A stretch of 18,877 nt of DNA from Firmicutes bacterium TM09-10 (GCA_003481005.1 QUKC01000031.1:1-18877), one strand, 5' to 3'. Positions 1 through 6,803 are shown, counted from the stretch's first letter. Numbers and translations are program-made. The notes: a model not told the origin generated them from the letters alone.

Positions 1-41
1 GAAGCAGGAAGCCCATTGGCTTAAGACAATGGGTAGTTCAC
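1..41 (+). mobile_element. Right-end remnant of an IS200/IS605-like element (tnpB 3' end / omega-RNA-like hairpin)
   Basis: A perfect 7-bp hairpin (CCCATTG at 12-18, CAATGGG at 27-33, 8-nt loop) is followed by TAGTTCAC. Frame 1 reads E-A-G-S-P-L-A then TAA at 22-24, which would be the tail of a transposon-encoded protein. Hairpins of this kind next to the end of tnpB, followed by a short TTCAC-like motif, are characteristic of IS200/IS605 right ends, where the hairpin also forms the 3' part of the guide RNA scaffold. Only the last few codons are inside the window, so the assignment rests on the hairpin and tail motif. A plain terminator-like hairpin without a mobile element is the alternative. 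Confidence 0.45.
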
Positions 42-136
42 TTTCTTAATTGGTGCGTGAGCGAATTTGATAATGAGTTCATCAACCGCCTTTGTAACGC
101 CCATAAAGTTTTATTTTGATGTGTTTTTCAAATTGT

Positions 137-167
137 GGCGTCTCTTTAGTGGAGACGTCCTTTTTTT
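137..167 (+). terminator. Intrinsic terminator upstream of the radical SAM cassette
   Basis: GGCGTCTC (137-144) pairs with GAGACGTC (152-159) with one G-T wobble and a 7-nt loop, followed by C and seven Ts (161-167). It should insulate the downstream cassette from transcription entering from the mobile-element side. Confidence 0.75.
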
Positions 168-189
168 GCGTGATATTTCATGGTACAAT
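161..189 (+). promoter_or_regulatory. Candidate extended -10 promoter for the radical SAM cassette
   Basis: TGGTACAAT at 181-189 is an extended -10 (TG, one base, TACAAT). The T-rich run at 161-166 sits 17 nt upstream and would be a poor -35 box, so the extended -10 would carry the promoter. A 7-bp leader hairpin (GAGCGGG 198-204 with CCCGCTC 216-222) lies between it and the first gene and has no T tract. Confidence 0.4.
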
Positions 190-254
190 GAGCACAAGAG
201 CGGGAGCAGGCGAAGCCCGCTCATCGCGAACAATTCGGAGAGGAGAAACACGGA

Positions 255-1673
255 ATGGGTGACCATGGTATGGGAATGGCAATGGCTTTATTTATGGAGG
301 CATTTGTGTCGATACATATGTCTGTGTTTGTGCTTTTGCCGTTATCGAAGATGATTTCCAGGGAAAACAGCAAAAAAATCTTCTGGATATTATTCTGGAT
401 CAGAATCGCGATACTATTATGCTTTGATTTTTTCATCACTACAGGAATCGCAGTGGTGGATTTCCTTGCCGTATTTGTGGGAGCGTTCCTTGTGACTCCC
501 ATTTCGATAAAAAAGGGTATCCAGATTACAAAGGGCAGTGAGCGGTCCGGTGCACCGTCCGATGCGCAGACCAGTGCACCGTCTGATACACCGTCTGAAA
601 AAACAATACTGGTATCTGCAGAACAGGGTTCTGAAAAAAAGGCAGTGCATGCAGCTGATTTTGATCCTTTGTTTGCCATGCCCGAAGAGAAATGTGTGGA
701 AGCGTTTCTCAAGCGAGAAATGCAGCGTGCCGGAATCGCGGAAGAGCAGGGTCTGATTCCGGAAGATATGCTGCGCAGAAAAAATATCCTGAATATTATT
801 TTTGCAGTTTTATTGTTCGTTTATGTCTCCTTGTTTTTCTTCCATTTTCCAATGATAACTTATGTCCTTGGTCTTCTGATACTGGCAGTATATGGGTTTT
901 GTACCGGCAGGTATCAGCTGATGAGATATTTGAAAAAAGAAATCAAATCCAGACCCCAGGAGAAAATCTCCAACATTGTCCTGAATGTAAAGGCAGCTCT
1001 GGTACAGGATTACAGTAAAAAGCTGAAATGGATCCTTATGGCTGTGGCTGTCGCAGGATCCCTGCTGCTGTTTAGTAAGCCCAGAATCCTCTATGAGCAG
1101 TCCGAGGAAGGATATTATGTACGGTTTTATACCTATGGTCTGACGAATATGACCACGGCGACCATTCCCGCTGCCTATCAGGGAGAAAAGGTGGTAGGTC
1201 TTCGCGGAAACACGTTTTCCAATATGCCCTTTTTAAGAGAGGTGACACTGCCGGATACCCTTACGGAAATCAGAGGACAGGCATTTAAAAACTGTGGAAG
1301 TCTGGAAAGCGTAAGGTTGCCGGAGCATCTGACGTATCTTGGCGGAGAGGCTTTTTATCACTGTACCGGTCTGGAAGAAGTAAACCTGCCTGATGGACTG
1401 ACAGAAATCAAAGGCAGCACCTTTGAAGAATGCAGCAGTCTGCAGCGCATTGAAATTCCGGACAACGTGACCAGAATCGGCGGACATGCTTTTTATGGCA
1501 ATATCAGTCTGGAAGAGGTAGTGATCTCACCCGACAGCAAACTTCAGGAGATCGGTTCCTCTGCCTTTCGGTGCTGTGATTCTTTGCGGGAGATCACATT
1601 GCCGCGGAGCACTTTTGTGAATGGACGGGCTTTTAAGGAAACACCGGTAAGGATCGATTATTATGAATACTAA
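255..1673 (+). CDS. Membrane protein with C-terminal BspA-like leucine-rich repeats
   Basis: 472 residues. The N-terminal half is membranous: hydrophobic stretches near residues 8-30 and 42-85, a pair near 178-217, and a last one near 255-275. A Ser/Pro/Thr-rich linker lies around residues 95-115. From about residue 285 the protein becomes a run of LRR_5 (BspA-type) repeats with the recurring pattern 'LP..LT.I...AF..C.SL..V', about five to six copies, ending in a Tyr-rich tail. These repeats normally mediate protein-protein contact and would sit on one side of the membrane after the last segment. The start has a good RBS (GGAGAGGAG at 237-245, 9 nt upstream). The 3' end overlaps the radical SAM gene by 11 nt, so the two are probably translationally coupled. 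The LRR and membrane calls are direct; a role as membrane anchor or partner recruiter for the enzyme is inference. Confidence 0.85.
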   Translation: MGDHGMGMAMALFMEAFVSIHMSVFVLLPLSKMISRENSKKIFWILFWIRIAILLCFDFFITTGIAVVDFLAVFVGAFLVTPISIKKGIQITKGSERSGAPSDAQTSAPSDTPSEKTILVSAEQGSEKKAVHAADFDPLFAMPEEKCVEAFLKREMQRAGIAEEQGLIPEDMLRRKNILNIIFAVLLFVYVSLFFFHFPMITYVLGLLILAVYGFCTGRYQLMRYLKKEIKSRPQEKISNIVLNVKAALVQDYSKKLKWILMAVAVAGSLLLFSKPRILYEQSEEGYYVRFYTYGLTNMTTATIPAAYQGEKVVGLRGNTFSNMPFLREVTLPDTLTEIRGQAFKNCGSLESVRLPEHLTYLGGEAFYHCTGLEEVNLPDGLTEIKGSTFEECSSLQRIEIPDNVTRIGGHAFYGNISLEEVVISPDSKLQEIGSSAFRCCDSLREITLPRSTFVNGRAFKETPVRIDYYEY

Positions 1674-3429
1674 ATTTATTCATCTATTATATGTGCCTAC
1701 CATGGCATGCAACATGCAGTGCCGGTACTGCTACCTGGAGGACAATACCGTAGACACCCTGAAGGGGGAGGACTGCGTAGAGACACTGCGCTATGCTATA
1801 GCAAAATTCAGGGAAGCAGATGTAGTACCCTTTAACATTTCCCTGCACGGCGGCGAGGTTACCACTCTGTCAAAGCAAAAATTCCATGATCTGATTCAAT
1901 ACATCAGCGAATACTATCAGGAAAACCGGGAGCAAATCACGAATGCCGGCTTTAGAGCAGGGCGTCCTCATATCAAGACAAATCTGTATGGGTTGGATCG
2001 ACATATGGAAACGATTCGGGAGTTCAAGGTATCTGTGTCCGGGAGCCTGGATTTGCCCTTTGCGCTGCATGAAAAATATAGAGTGACCAAAAACGGTGAG
2101 GGTACCCTTGATCGGATTCTTGAGAATATCAAGCTGCTGGAGTCAATTCCCAACAGGAAAAAGGTCTCTGCCACGATTTTTAAGGAACATTATGAGCAGA
2201 TAGATCAGATCATTGAGGATATCCGATTTCTGGATCAGAATACCTGCCTGGACATGAATGATTTCAACTTTATGATAGGCTTTGATTACAATTCCTGCGG
2301 TCTGCTGCATCACATGAGTGAAGAGGAACAGCTGATTTTTTACCGGCGGATGCATGAGGCCTTTGACGGAACCAATCTGGATACAGGTGTAAACGGGTCG
2401 TGGTTCGATGAATTCGGACCGGAATACTGCACCAACTGTGACAACTGCGGAGAAAAATTTTTCCTGCTGGAGCAAAACGGAGACCTTTATTCCTGTGTCA
2501 GAGGGCAGAAAAAGGAAGATTTTTACTATGGCAATATCTATCGGGATACGGTGGAAGCTATATTAAAAACCGCTGTCCGGAAGATTTTCCAGAGCCATAA
2601 TCAACAGCCGTTTTCTGAGACATGCGCAAAATGCGGATATTTGTATCTGTGCAAAACGGGGTGTCCCTTTGTAAAAAATGTATACAAGTCCGGAAAAAGC
2701 TACACCTGTCTGCTGCAGCAGCAGATGTATAAGGATCGCAATTATAGTAAGGATCCTTTCCCGGAGGAGACGATCTATGAATATGTAACAAAGATGCGTC
2801 TGGAAGATCCGGAAAGGTATCGACCTGTAAAGCAATCTACGGAATATCCCGGATTGGAGCAGATCATTGCGGAAGATGCAAAACTGAAATATATTTACGA
2901 CAGCTGCGTGTTTGAACTGGAAGTGGATGGAAAACGGTATCCGTTGATCTCCCAGCTTCTTCGCAAATCCAGGGATATCGTATATCTGACACCTGTCAGT
3001 ACGGTGAAGATCCGCATGAAAAAGCATATGCTGAAGGAAGAATGCGATTATCCCGAGAACAATGCCCTGTACCTGATGCTGCTGTCAGGAGAGCTTGTGA
3101 CCTATGGGGATGAGGGACGGACAAAGCAGCGACACCTTGCCACCCATCAGATTTACAAAGGAGTGCTGGATCATTCCCGGGAAAACGAAGAGGAATGGTA
3201 TGTGTATGACCTTTCCGGGCTTTTGGGGGAATATGCGAAGGAATATGCTCAGGACAAGCCAAACAACCTGTTTTTCACTACAACGGAGTTGAGAGATTAC
3301 CATTACCAGAAACAGAAAAATAATGCCTATTATCACATACAGGCCATCAATCTGCCTTTCCAGAATATAGAATTTTACTATATGACATTGGAGCAGAAGA
3401 AGGACGAGGAGGCTTCTCATGAATTTTGA
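1663..3429 (+). CDS. Radical SAM/SPASM protein (candidate peptide/protein-modifying enzyme)
   Basis: 588 residues. The radical SAM cluster motif CxxxCxxC is at Cys16, Cys20 and Cys23 and should bind the [4Fe-4S] cluster that cleaves S-adenosylmethionine. A SPASM-type auxiliary cluster domain follows: Cys256/259/262, Cys278 in a 'GDLYSC' context, then C-x2-C-x5-C-x3-C at Cys321, 324, 330 and 334, and Cys349. That layout is typical of peptide- or protein-modifying enzymes such as anaerobic sulfatase-maturase relatives and RiPP maturases. About 240 residues follow the SPASM domain (350-588), are rich in Tyr and charged residues, and match no domain I recognise. Overlaps of 11 nt with both neighbours imply co-translation with the LRR membrane protein and the poly-Asn protein. 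Family assignment is firm; the substrate is unknown, and the downstream poly-Asn protein is the best local candidate. Confidence 0.9.
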   Translation: MNTKFIHLLYVPTMACNMQCRYCYLEDNTVDTLKGEDCVETLRYAIAKFREADVVPFNISLHGGEVTTLSKQKFHDLIQYISEYYQENREQITNAGFRAGRPHIKTNLYGLDRHMETIREFKVSVSGSLDLPFALHEKYRVTKNGEGTLDRILENIKLLESIPNRKKVSATIFKEHYEQIDQIIEDIRFLDQNTCLDMNDFNFMIGFDYNSCGLLHHMSEEEQLIFYRRMHEAFDGTNLDTGVNGSWFDEFGPEYCTNCDNCGEKFFLLEQNGDLYSCVRGQKKEDFYYGNIYRDTVEAILKTAVRKIFQSHNQQPFSETCAKCGYLYLCKTGCPFVKNVYKSGKSYTCLLQQQMYKDRNYSKDPFPEETIYEYVTKMRLEDPERYRPVKQSTEYPGLEQIIAEDAKLKYIYDSCVFELEVDGKRYPLISQLLRKSRDIVYLTPVSTVKIRMKKHMLKEECDYPENNALYLMLLSGELVTYGDEGRTKQRHLATHQIYKGVLDHSRENEEEWYVYDLSGLLGEYAKEYAQDKPNNLFFTTTELRDYHYQKQKNNAYYHIQAINLPFQNIEFYYMTLEQKKDEEASHEF

Positions 3430-3781
3430 CCCACAGACCTACGAAGAACTGATCCGCATGAAGCGTTGTGTGGAATTGACAAAATACTACGAACTGACAG
3501 AGGAGGAACTGGAGGAGATTTATCGTTTCCTGGAACAAAACCCAGAGGCTTCCGTTAAGGGCGGCAGGCAGAATCTCGCTCTTATCAGGGGACAGGATAC
3601 CCGGAATGCCCAGGTAATCATAGCAAATTGCATCGATAGCAGCATAGACGGGATCCTGATGTCACAGACAGTATTCAAGGTGATTCCCCATTATGTGCCA
3701 TCCTCTGGCTCTGCAGGAAGCGGCGGCTCTTCTTCCAACAATAATAACAATAATAATAACAATAATAACAACAACAGATAG
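3419..3781 (+). CDS. Small protein with Ser/Gly linker and 13-Asn C-terminal tail; candidate radical SAM substrate
   Basis: 120 residues, no family recognised. Residues 1-90 look folded, with an amphipathic, helix-rich acidic start around 'EELTEEELEEIYRFLEQ' and only two cysteines (Cys17 and one in 'IANCIDSS'). The last 28 residues are low-complexity: a Ser/Gly-rich linker, 13 consecutive Asn, then Arg and stop. The Asn codons are a mixture of AAC and AAT, so the tract is not a pure microsatellite. RBS GAGGAGG (3406-3412) lies 6 nt before the ATG inside the radical SAM gene, and the genes overlap by 11 nt. Size, position directly after a radical SAM/SPASM gene and the exposed repetitive tail fit a precursor or modification target, but no leader-core cleavage motif is evident. 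A structural or scaffold protein is the alternative. Confidence 0.7.
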   Translation: MNFDPQTYEELIRMKRCVELTKYYELTEEELEEIYRFLEQNPEASVKGGRQNLALIRGQDTRNAQVIIANCIDSSIDGILMSQTVFKVIPHYVPSSGSAGSGGSSSNNNNNNNNNNNNNR

Positions 3782-3793
3782 GACGCATAAGCT

Positions 3794-4834
3794 ATGGCAT
3801 TTATATCCGAAACATTTCACCAGCATAGGCTTGCGGAAAACGGCGTCAATATCAGGACCGCCTACATTGTGGATGGGAACCTGCGATATCGGACCACGGA
3901 CGGGATCACACAGGAGGATGTGAAGCAAGGCATACGTTGTCGAAAGGAGTATTTCAGACAGGGAAAACTGCTTCATACGGAAAAAATCTTTGATTCCCGT
4001 ATCGAGTATACCTACGTATCCGGAACCGACGGGGAGGCAGAGCATACCTGTGAAAACTGCGGATTTACCGGTAAAATAAAGGAATTTGTAAACGGATGCC
4101 CGTATTGTGGTGCGGCCTCTAACCTTGACTATGCAGAGAAAGAGTTGGGCAGCAAGTATCATTATGACCTGGTGCTGCAAAACCCGATCTATCGCCTTGT
4201 CACCGGCGTGGTGGATTACGGATTCTCCCTGTTGATATGCTTTTTATGGATCCTGAACACCTCCAGGACCTTCAATGGCTATGATGTGGGCAAGATATTC
4301 CTTTACGGCATGATCCTGGCCATGATTCTCTATTATTTTTTCTATCTGTGGGACGCTTATGCGGTACTGGAGCCCATCAGACGATACAAAGAGCAGCAGA
4401 ACAGAAGACAGCGAGAATTCTGGAGCCGTACCGGGATCGACAAAAAGCGATTCTATAATAATCTGAACTATGAAGCCGGCAGACGCTACTATTCCCGACC
4501 GGATGTCATAGATTACGACGTGATTGACTATACGGACCTGCAGGAACACGAAGAAAACGGCAGGTTATGCGTGAGGGTGGAGCTGCAGGTCAGACTGGTG
4601 TACCTGCGAAAGGGGAAAATCAGATCTGAATATCAAAAGGATACCTTGACGCTTTGCCGAAATGACAGAGTCATGAAACTGAACCCCGGAATCCAGGTAA
4701 TAAAATGCCCTCATTGCAATGCAAATATAGATGTGACAAAGGGAGAATGTGAATATTGCGGGACAAAAATCGACAGTGTGCAGGAATGGGAGGCTGAAGG
4801 TGCAATATGCCTAAATCATCAAATCAGAAACTGA
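3794..4834 (+). CDS. Membrane protein with two zinc ribbons and a Tim44-like domain
   Basis: 346 residues. The first zinc ribbon uses Cys86/Cys89 and Cys102/Cys105 (CxNC...CPYC). Two membrane segments follow, around residues 135-155 and 168-190. A segment of about 100 residues resembles the Tim44-like family (tail after '...REFWSRTGIDKKRFYNNLNYEAG', an aromatic/charged beta-rich stretch). A second zinc ribbon uses Cys305/Cys308 and Cys319/Cys322. Tim44-like domains are associated with protein translocation or membrane-bound partner binding, so a role in handling the modified product at the membrane is plausible but inferred. The ATG is 12 nt past the poly-Asn gene with only a weak AGGA RBS (3780-3783), suggesting coupling to upstream translation. 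Its 3' end overlaps the WYL regulator by 28 nt. The zinc ribbons are certain; the Tim44-like call is from pattern recognition and should be verified. Confidence 0.75.
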   Translation: MAFISETFHQHRLAENGVNIRTAYIVDGNLRYRTTDGITQEDVKQGIRCRKEYFRQGKLLHTEKIFDSRIEYTYVSGTDGEAEHTCENCGFTGKIKEFVNGCPYCGAASNLDYAEKELGSKYHYDLVLQNPIYRLVTGVVDYGFSLLICFLWILNTSRTFNGYDVGKIFLYGMILAMILYYFFYLWDAYAVLEPIRRYKEQQNRRQREFWSRTGIDKKRFYNNLNYEAGRRYYSRPDVIDYDVIDYTDLQEHEENGRLCVRVELQVRLVYLRKGKIRSEYQKDTLTLCRNDRVMKLNPGIQVIKCPHCNANIDVTKGECEYCGTKIDSVQEWEAEGAICLNHQIRN

Positions 4835-5799
4835 AACTGATATACCTTATGAAAATTTTACTGGAACGGACGGATGAAACGCACAGTATTACCATGCCGG
4901 AGATTATTGATGCGCTGGCAGCTTATGATATCAGTGCGGAACGCAAAAGCTTATATAATGATATTGAAAACTTAAGAGTGTATGGTCTGGACGTTATAGG
5001 AACCCAGGAAGATCGAACGTATTCATACCATATAGGGAACAGGCAGTTTGAGCTTGCAGAATTAAAATTATTGGTGGATTCTGTGCAGTCAGCGAAATTT
5101 ATCACGGCTAAGAAGTCAAATGAGCTTATAAAAAAGATAGAGGGGTTTGCCAGTAAATACGAAGCATCACAGCTGCAAAGACAGGTATTTGTAGCCGGTC
5201 GTGTAAAGACGATGAATGAAAGCATTTATTACAATGTTGACAGGATACATGCTGCAATAGCAGAAAATTCGAGGATAACATTCCAGTATTTTCAATGGAA
5301 TGTGGATAAGAAGATGGAACTGCGCCATGATGGAGCGCTTTATGAGGTCAGCCCCTGGTCCTTATCCTGGGATAATGAAAACTATTACCTAATTGCGTAT
5401 GACAGTAATGAAAAGATCATCAAACATTTTCGTGTAGATAAAATGCTTCATATCAAGTCCAATGGAAAAGGAAGAGAGGGAAGGCAGGTATTTAAGTCTT
5501 TTGATATGGCTGCATATGCCAGAAAAATGTTTGGCATGTATGGAGGCAAAGAAGAATGGGTAAGAATTGAGTGTGACAATTCATTTGCAGGGGTAATGAT
5601 AGACCGTTTTGGAAAAGAGGTATCTATGATCAGATTGGATGACAAACGCTTCGCAGTTAATGTGGAGGTAGCAGTCAGCAGGCAGTTCCTGGCGTGGATC
5701 ATAGGTCTCGGAGAGGGAGTAAAACTTGTTGGACCGGATAATGTGGTGGAAATGATGAATGCGGAAATTGACAGATTGATAAAACAATACAAGAAATAA
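4807..5799 (+). CDS. WYL-domain transcriptional regulator (DeoR-type HTH)
   Basis: 330 residues. The N-terminal ~70 residues form a winged-helix DNA-binding region with the typical 'ISAERKSLYNDIENL' recognition helix of the HTH_11/WYL group. The middle carries the WYL ligand-sensing domain with the hallmark sequence around residues 181-197 (PWSLSWDNENYYLIAYD), followed by the C-terminal WCX-like region to about 320. WYL proteins are cytoplasmic regulators, often autoregulated and tied to stress or defence loci. The start has GGGAGG (4788-4793) and GAAGG (4796-4800) upstream. Its 28-nt overlap with the Tim44-like gene places it at the end of the radical SAM cassette, making it the natural candidate to control that operon. 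The target operator was not identified. Confidence 0.9.
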   Translation: MPKSSNQKLKLIYLMKILLERTDETHSITMPEIIDALAAYDISAERKSLYNDIENLRVYGLDVIGTQEDRTYSYHIGNRQFELAELKLLVDSVQSAKFITAKKSNELIKKIEGFASKYEASQLQRQVFVAGRVKTMNESIYYNVDRIHAAIAENSRITFQYFQWNVDKKMELRHDGALYEVSPWSLSWDNENYYLIAYDSNEKIIKHFRVDKMLHIKSNGKGREGRQVFKSFDMAAYARKMFGMYGGKEEWVRIECDNSFAGVMIDRFGKEVSMIRLDDKRFAVNVEVAVSRQFLAWIIGLGEGVKLVGPDNVVEMMNAEIDRLIKQYKK

Positions 5800-5818
5800 G
5801 AACATAAATTCGATATGC

Positions 5819-5848
5819 AAGGTGTGTTTATAGGACACCTTAGTTTTT
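5819..5848 (+). terminator. Intrinsic terminator after the WYL regulator
   Basis: AAGGTGT (5819-5825) pairs with ACACCTT (5835-5841), loop 9 nt, followed by AG and five Ts (5844-5848). It lies 20 nt past the regulator's stop and should end the radical SAM operon. Confidence 0.7.
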
Positions 5849-5853
5849 ATAAT
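5825..5853 (+). promoter_or_regulatory. Candidate promoter overlapping the terminator, for the acidic EF-hand-like gene
   Basis: A perfect TATAAT lies at 5848-5853, sharing the T tract of the terminator. The sequence 17 nt upstream (5825-5830, TGTTTA) is a poor -35 match. Transcription would start near 5860, inside the following hairpin. Confidence 0.35.
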
Positions 5854-5896
5854 AAGAATCAGATAAGAGATAAGCTCTTACTGGTTCTTATTTTTT
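5851..5896 (+). terminator. Long hairpin plus T tract immediately before an RBS; terminator/attenuator or 5' stabiliser
   Basis: AATAAGAATCAG (5851-5862) pairs with CTGGTTCTTATT (5881-5892) with one G-T pair. An inner TAAGAG/CTCTTA helix closes a 5-nt loop, separated from the outer helix by a bulged A. The T run continues to 5896 and the RBS AGGAGG starts at 5899, so the structure is a terminator abutting the ribosome binding site of the next gene. Confidence 0.6.
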
Positions 5897-5911
5897 ACAG
5901 GAGGTATATCA

Positions 5912-6181
5912 ATGAAAAATTGGATGGATTTAAATGGCGATGGCAAGATAGATAGCACAGAAATGATGTTCGCAGAAGAAATGCTTTGCACCAGCAGGGA
6001 AGAACATGAAGCATTATTTGGAGATGCCGGAGACTTTGGGGATGATACAAAAGAGGATTTTGAGATGGATGCTATGGCAGCAGGACTTGATATTGGTGAA
6101 TTAGAGTTTATGGATCCAGATACCAGGGCAGAGGTATTGGAAGAAGCAGGGTTAGATCCGGATGATTATGATTTTGACTGA
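5912..6181 (+). CDS. Small acidic protein with an EF-hand-like calcium-binding loop
   Basis: 89 residues, strongly acidic. Residues 6-17 read D-L-N-G-D-G-K-I-D-S-T-E, which matches the DxNxDGxIxxxE Ca2+-binding loop of EF-hands and dockerin-like repeats, followed by a short helix. The rest is Asp/Glu-rich and ends in 'GLDPDDYDFD'. There is no signal peptide or membrane segment, so it is probably cytoplasmic. The start has a strong RBS (AGGAGG from 5899, 7-8 nt before the ATG). The gene follows a hairpin/terminator and is followed 25 nt later by a second acidic micro-ORF. Only one EF-hand loop is visible; function unknown. Confidence 0.7.
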   Translation: MKNWMDLNGDGKIDSTEMMFAEEMLCTSREEHEALFGDAGDFGDDTKEDFEMDAMAAGLDIGELEFMDPDTRAEVLEEAGLDPDDYDFD

Positions 6182-6206
6182 GTTATTTTAAAGGAGGCTG
6201 ACTGGT

Positions 6207-6291
6207 ATGAGAGAGAATTCGTTTGGACAGGGACAGCGATTATGCAGATGGTGTAGACGATGCAATGGATGAGGACGGAGAAGATTGGTAA
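6207..6291 (+). pseudogene. Acidic micro-ORF with an apparent +1 frameshift
   Basis: A strong RBS (AAAGGAGG, 6190-6194 region) precedes ATG 6207. The reading frame gives M-R-E-N-S-F-G-Q and then, in frame, a basic stretch that stops at 6272. After skipping one G in the GGG at 6231-6233, the frame becomes D-S-D-Y-A-D-G-V-D-D-A-M-D-E-D-G-E-D-W and ends at TAA 6289-6291. That acidic end resembles the preceding EF-hand-like protein, so a one-base insertion in a GGG run is the simplest reading. A genuine 21-residue basic peptide is the alternative. The site also lies in a GGACAG GGACAG repeat, a slippage-prone context. Confidence 0.4.
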
Positions 6292-6323
6292 AGCTGATAA
6301 AGTTTTGCGGAAAGGAGACCACT

Positions 6324-6656
6324 ATGGAAGAGCTTTATTTTACAATAGCAGGCTGCAGCCATTATTTTGGCAGTGATTTTATAGAAAAAGGAATGAAAGT
6401 CAAACTTGAGAAAGAGCCGGATAATGCGTACGACAAGGAAGCAATACAGGTAAAGGTCAAAGGACTTGGCAAAATAGGGTATGTTGCGAATAGTCCTTAT
6501 ACTGTTAAAGGTGAATCTATGAGCGCTGGCAGGCTCTATGACAAGCTCGGAGATAAGGCGAAAGGAAAGGTAGTATTCGTAGTAGATGGTGGAGTTGTGT
6601 GCAGGATAATTAACACAGGTAGAGAGCAAACAGAACAACCGTGCAGAATATCCTAG
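6324..6656 (+). CDS. HIRAN-domain protein
   Basis: 110 residues from ATG 6324. This start is chosen over the upstream in-frame ATG at 6285 because AAAGGAG (6311-6317) lies 6 nt before it. Residues 5-90 match the HIRAN domain, with 'GCSHYFGSDFIEKGMKVKLEKEPDN.YD..AI.V...G..IGYV' and the following 'LYDKL...' strand. HIRAN domains bind single-stranded or damaged DNA ends and occur alone or fused to helicases and nucleases; the stand-alone bacterial versions are often in mobile or defence neighbourhoods. The frame ends at TAG 6654-6656 with a chance-looking tail (RIINTGREQTEQPCRIS). The +1 frame continues with coding-like sequence (see next entry), so the C-terminus may be frameshifted. Domain call is good; function inferred from the family. 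Confidence 0.75.
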   Translation: MEELYFTIAGCSHYFGSDFIEKGMKVKLEKEPDNAYDKEAIQVKVKGLGKIGYVANSPYTVKGESMSAGRLYDKLGDKAKGKVVFVVDGGVVCRIINTGREQTEQPCRIS

Positions 6657-6762
6657 AGAATTGCCACTTACAGATGAAAATGTGAGTATAATCTGCAACA
6701 AAAAATACACAAAAAGTGCTTTGAAGGTTATCACCAGCAGAAACTGTATTCCAGTAGGTTAA
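6640..6762 (+). pseudogene. Possible frameshifted C-terminal extension of the HIRAN gene
   Basis: From 6640 the +1 frame is open for about 40 codons to TAA 6760-6762 and reads like protein sequence (A-E-Y-P-R-E-L-P-L-T-D-E-N-V-S-I-I-C..., ending in N-C-I-P-V-G). It has no start codon or RBS of its own. It would become a C-terminal extension if a single base were removed near 6630-6640. Chance openness in AT-rich sequence cannot be excluded. Confidence 0.35.
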
Positions 6763-6795
6763 AAAACAATCGTAAATTTTTACGATTGTTTTTTT
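6761..6795 (+). terminator. Strong, nearly perfect bidirectional terminator
   Basis: CAATCGTAAA (6767-6776) pairs with TTTACGATTG (6779-6788). Six As on the left and at least seven Ts on the right extend the stem, so it can terminate on either strand. It overlaps the 5' end of the following gene fragment. Confidence 0.8.
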
Positions 6796-6803
6796 GCGCG
6801 TTT

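Noticed and set aside
67..354. 95-residue + strand ORF spanning the terminator and promoter before the LRR gene
   Set aside because: It crosses a terminator and a promoter, has no RBS, and its end is Cys/Trp/Arg-rich nonsense overlapping the true gene start.
221..712. 163-residue open frame on the minus strand opposite the LRR membrane protein gene
   Set aside because: Antisense shadow of a well-supported gene; low-complexity Ser/Ala/Asp-rich product, no RBS and no recognisable domain.
3738..3777. AAY-repeat tract considered as a CRISPR-like or microsatellite element
   Set aside because: It is in frame and encodes 13 Asn with mixed codons; there are no spaced repeats, so it is treated as part of the protein.
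6285..6323. Upstream in-frame ATG for the HIRAN gene
   Set aside because: No RBS at 6285, and the 13 extra residues are not domain-like; ATG 6324 has AAAGGAG at ideal spacing.
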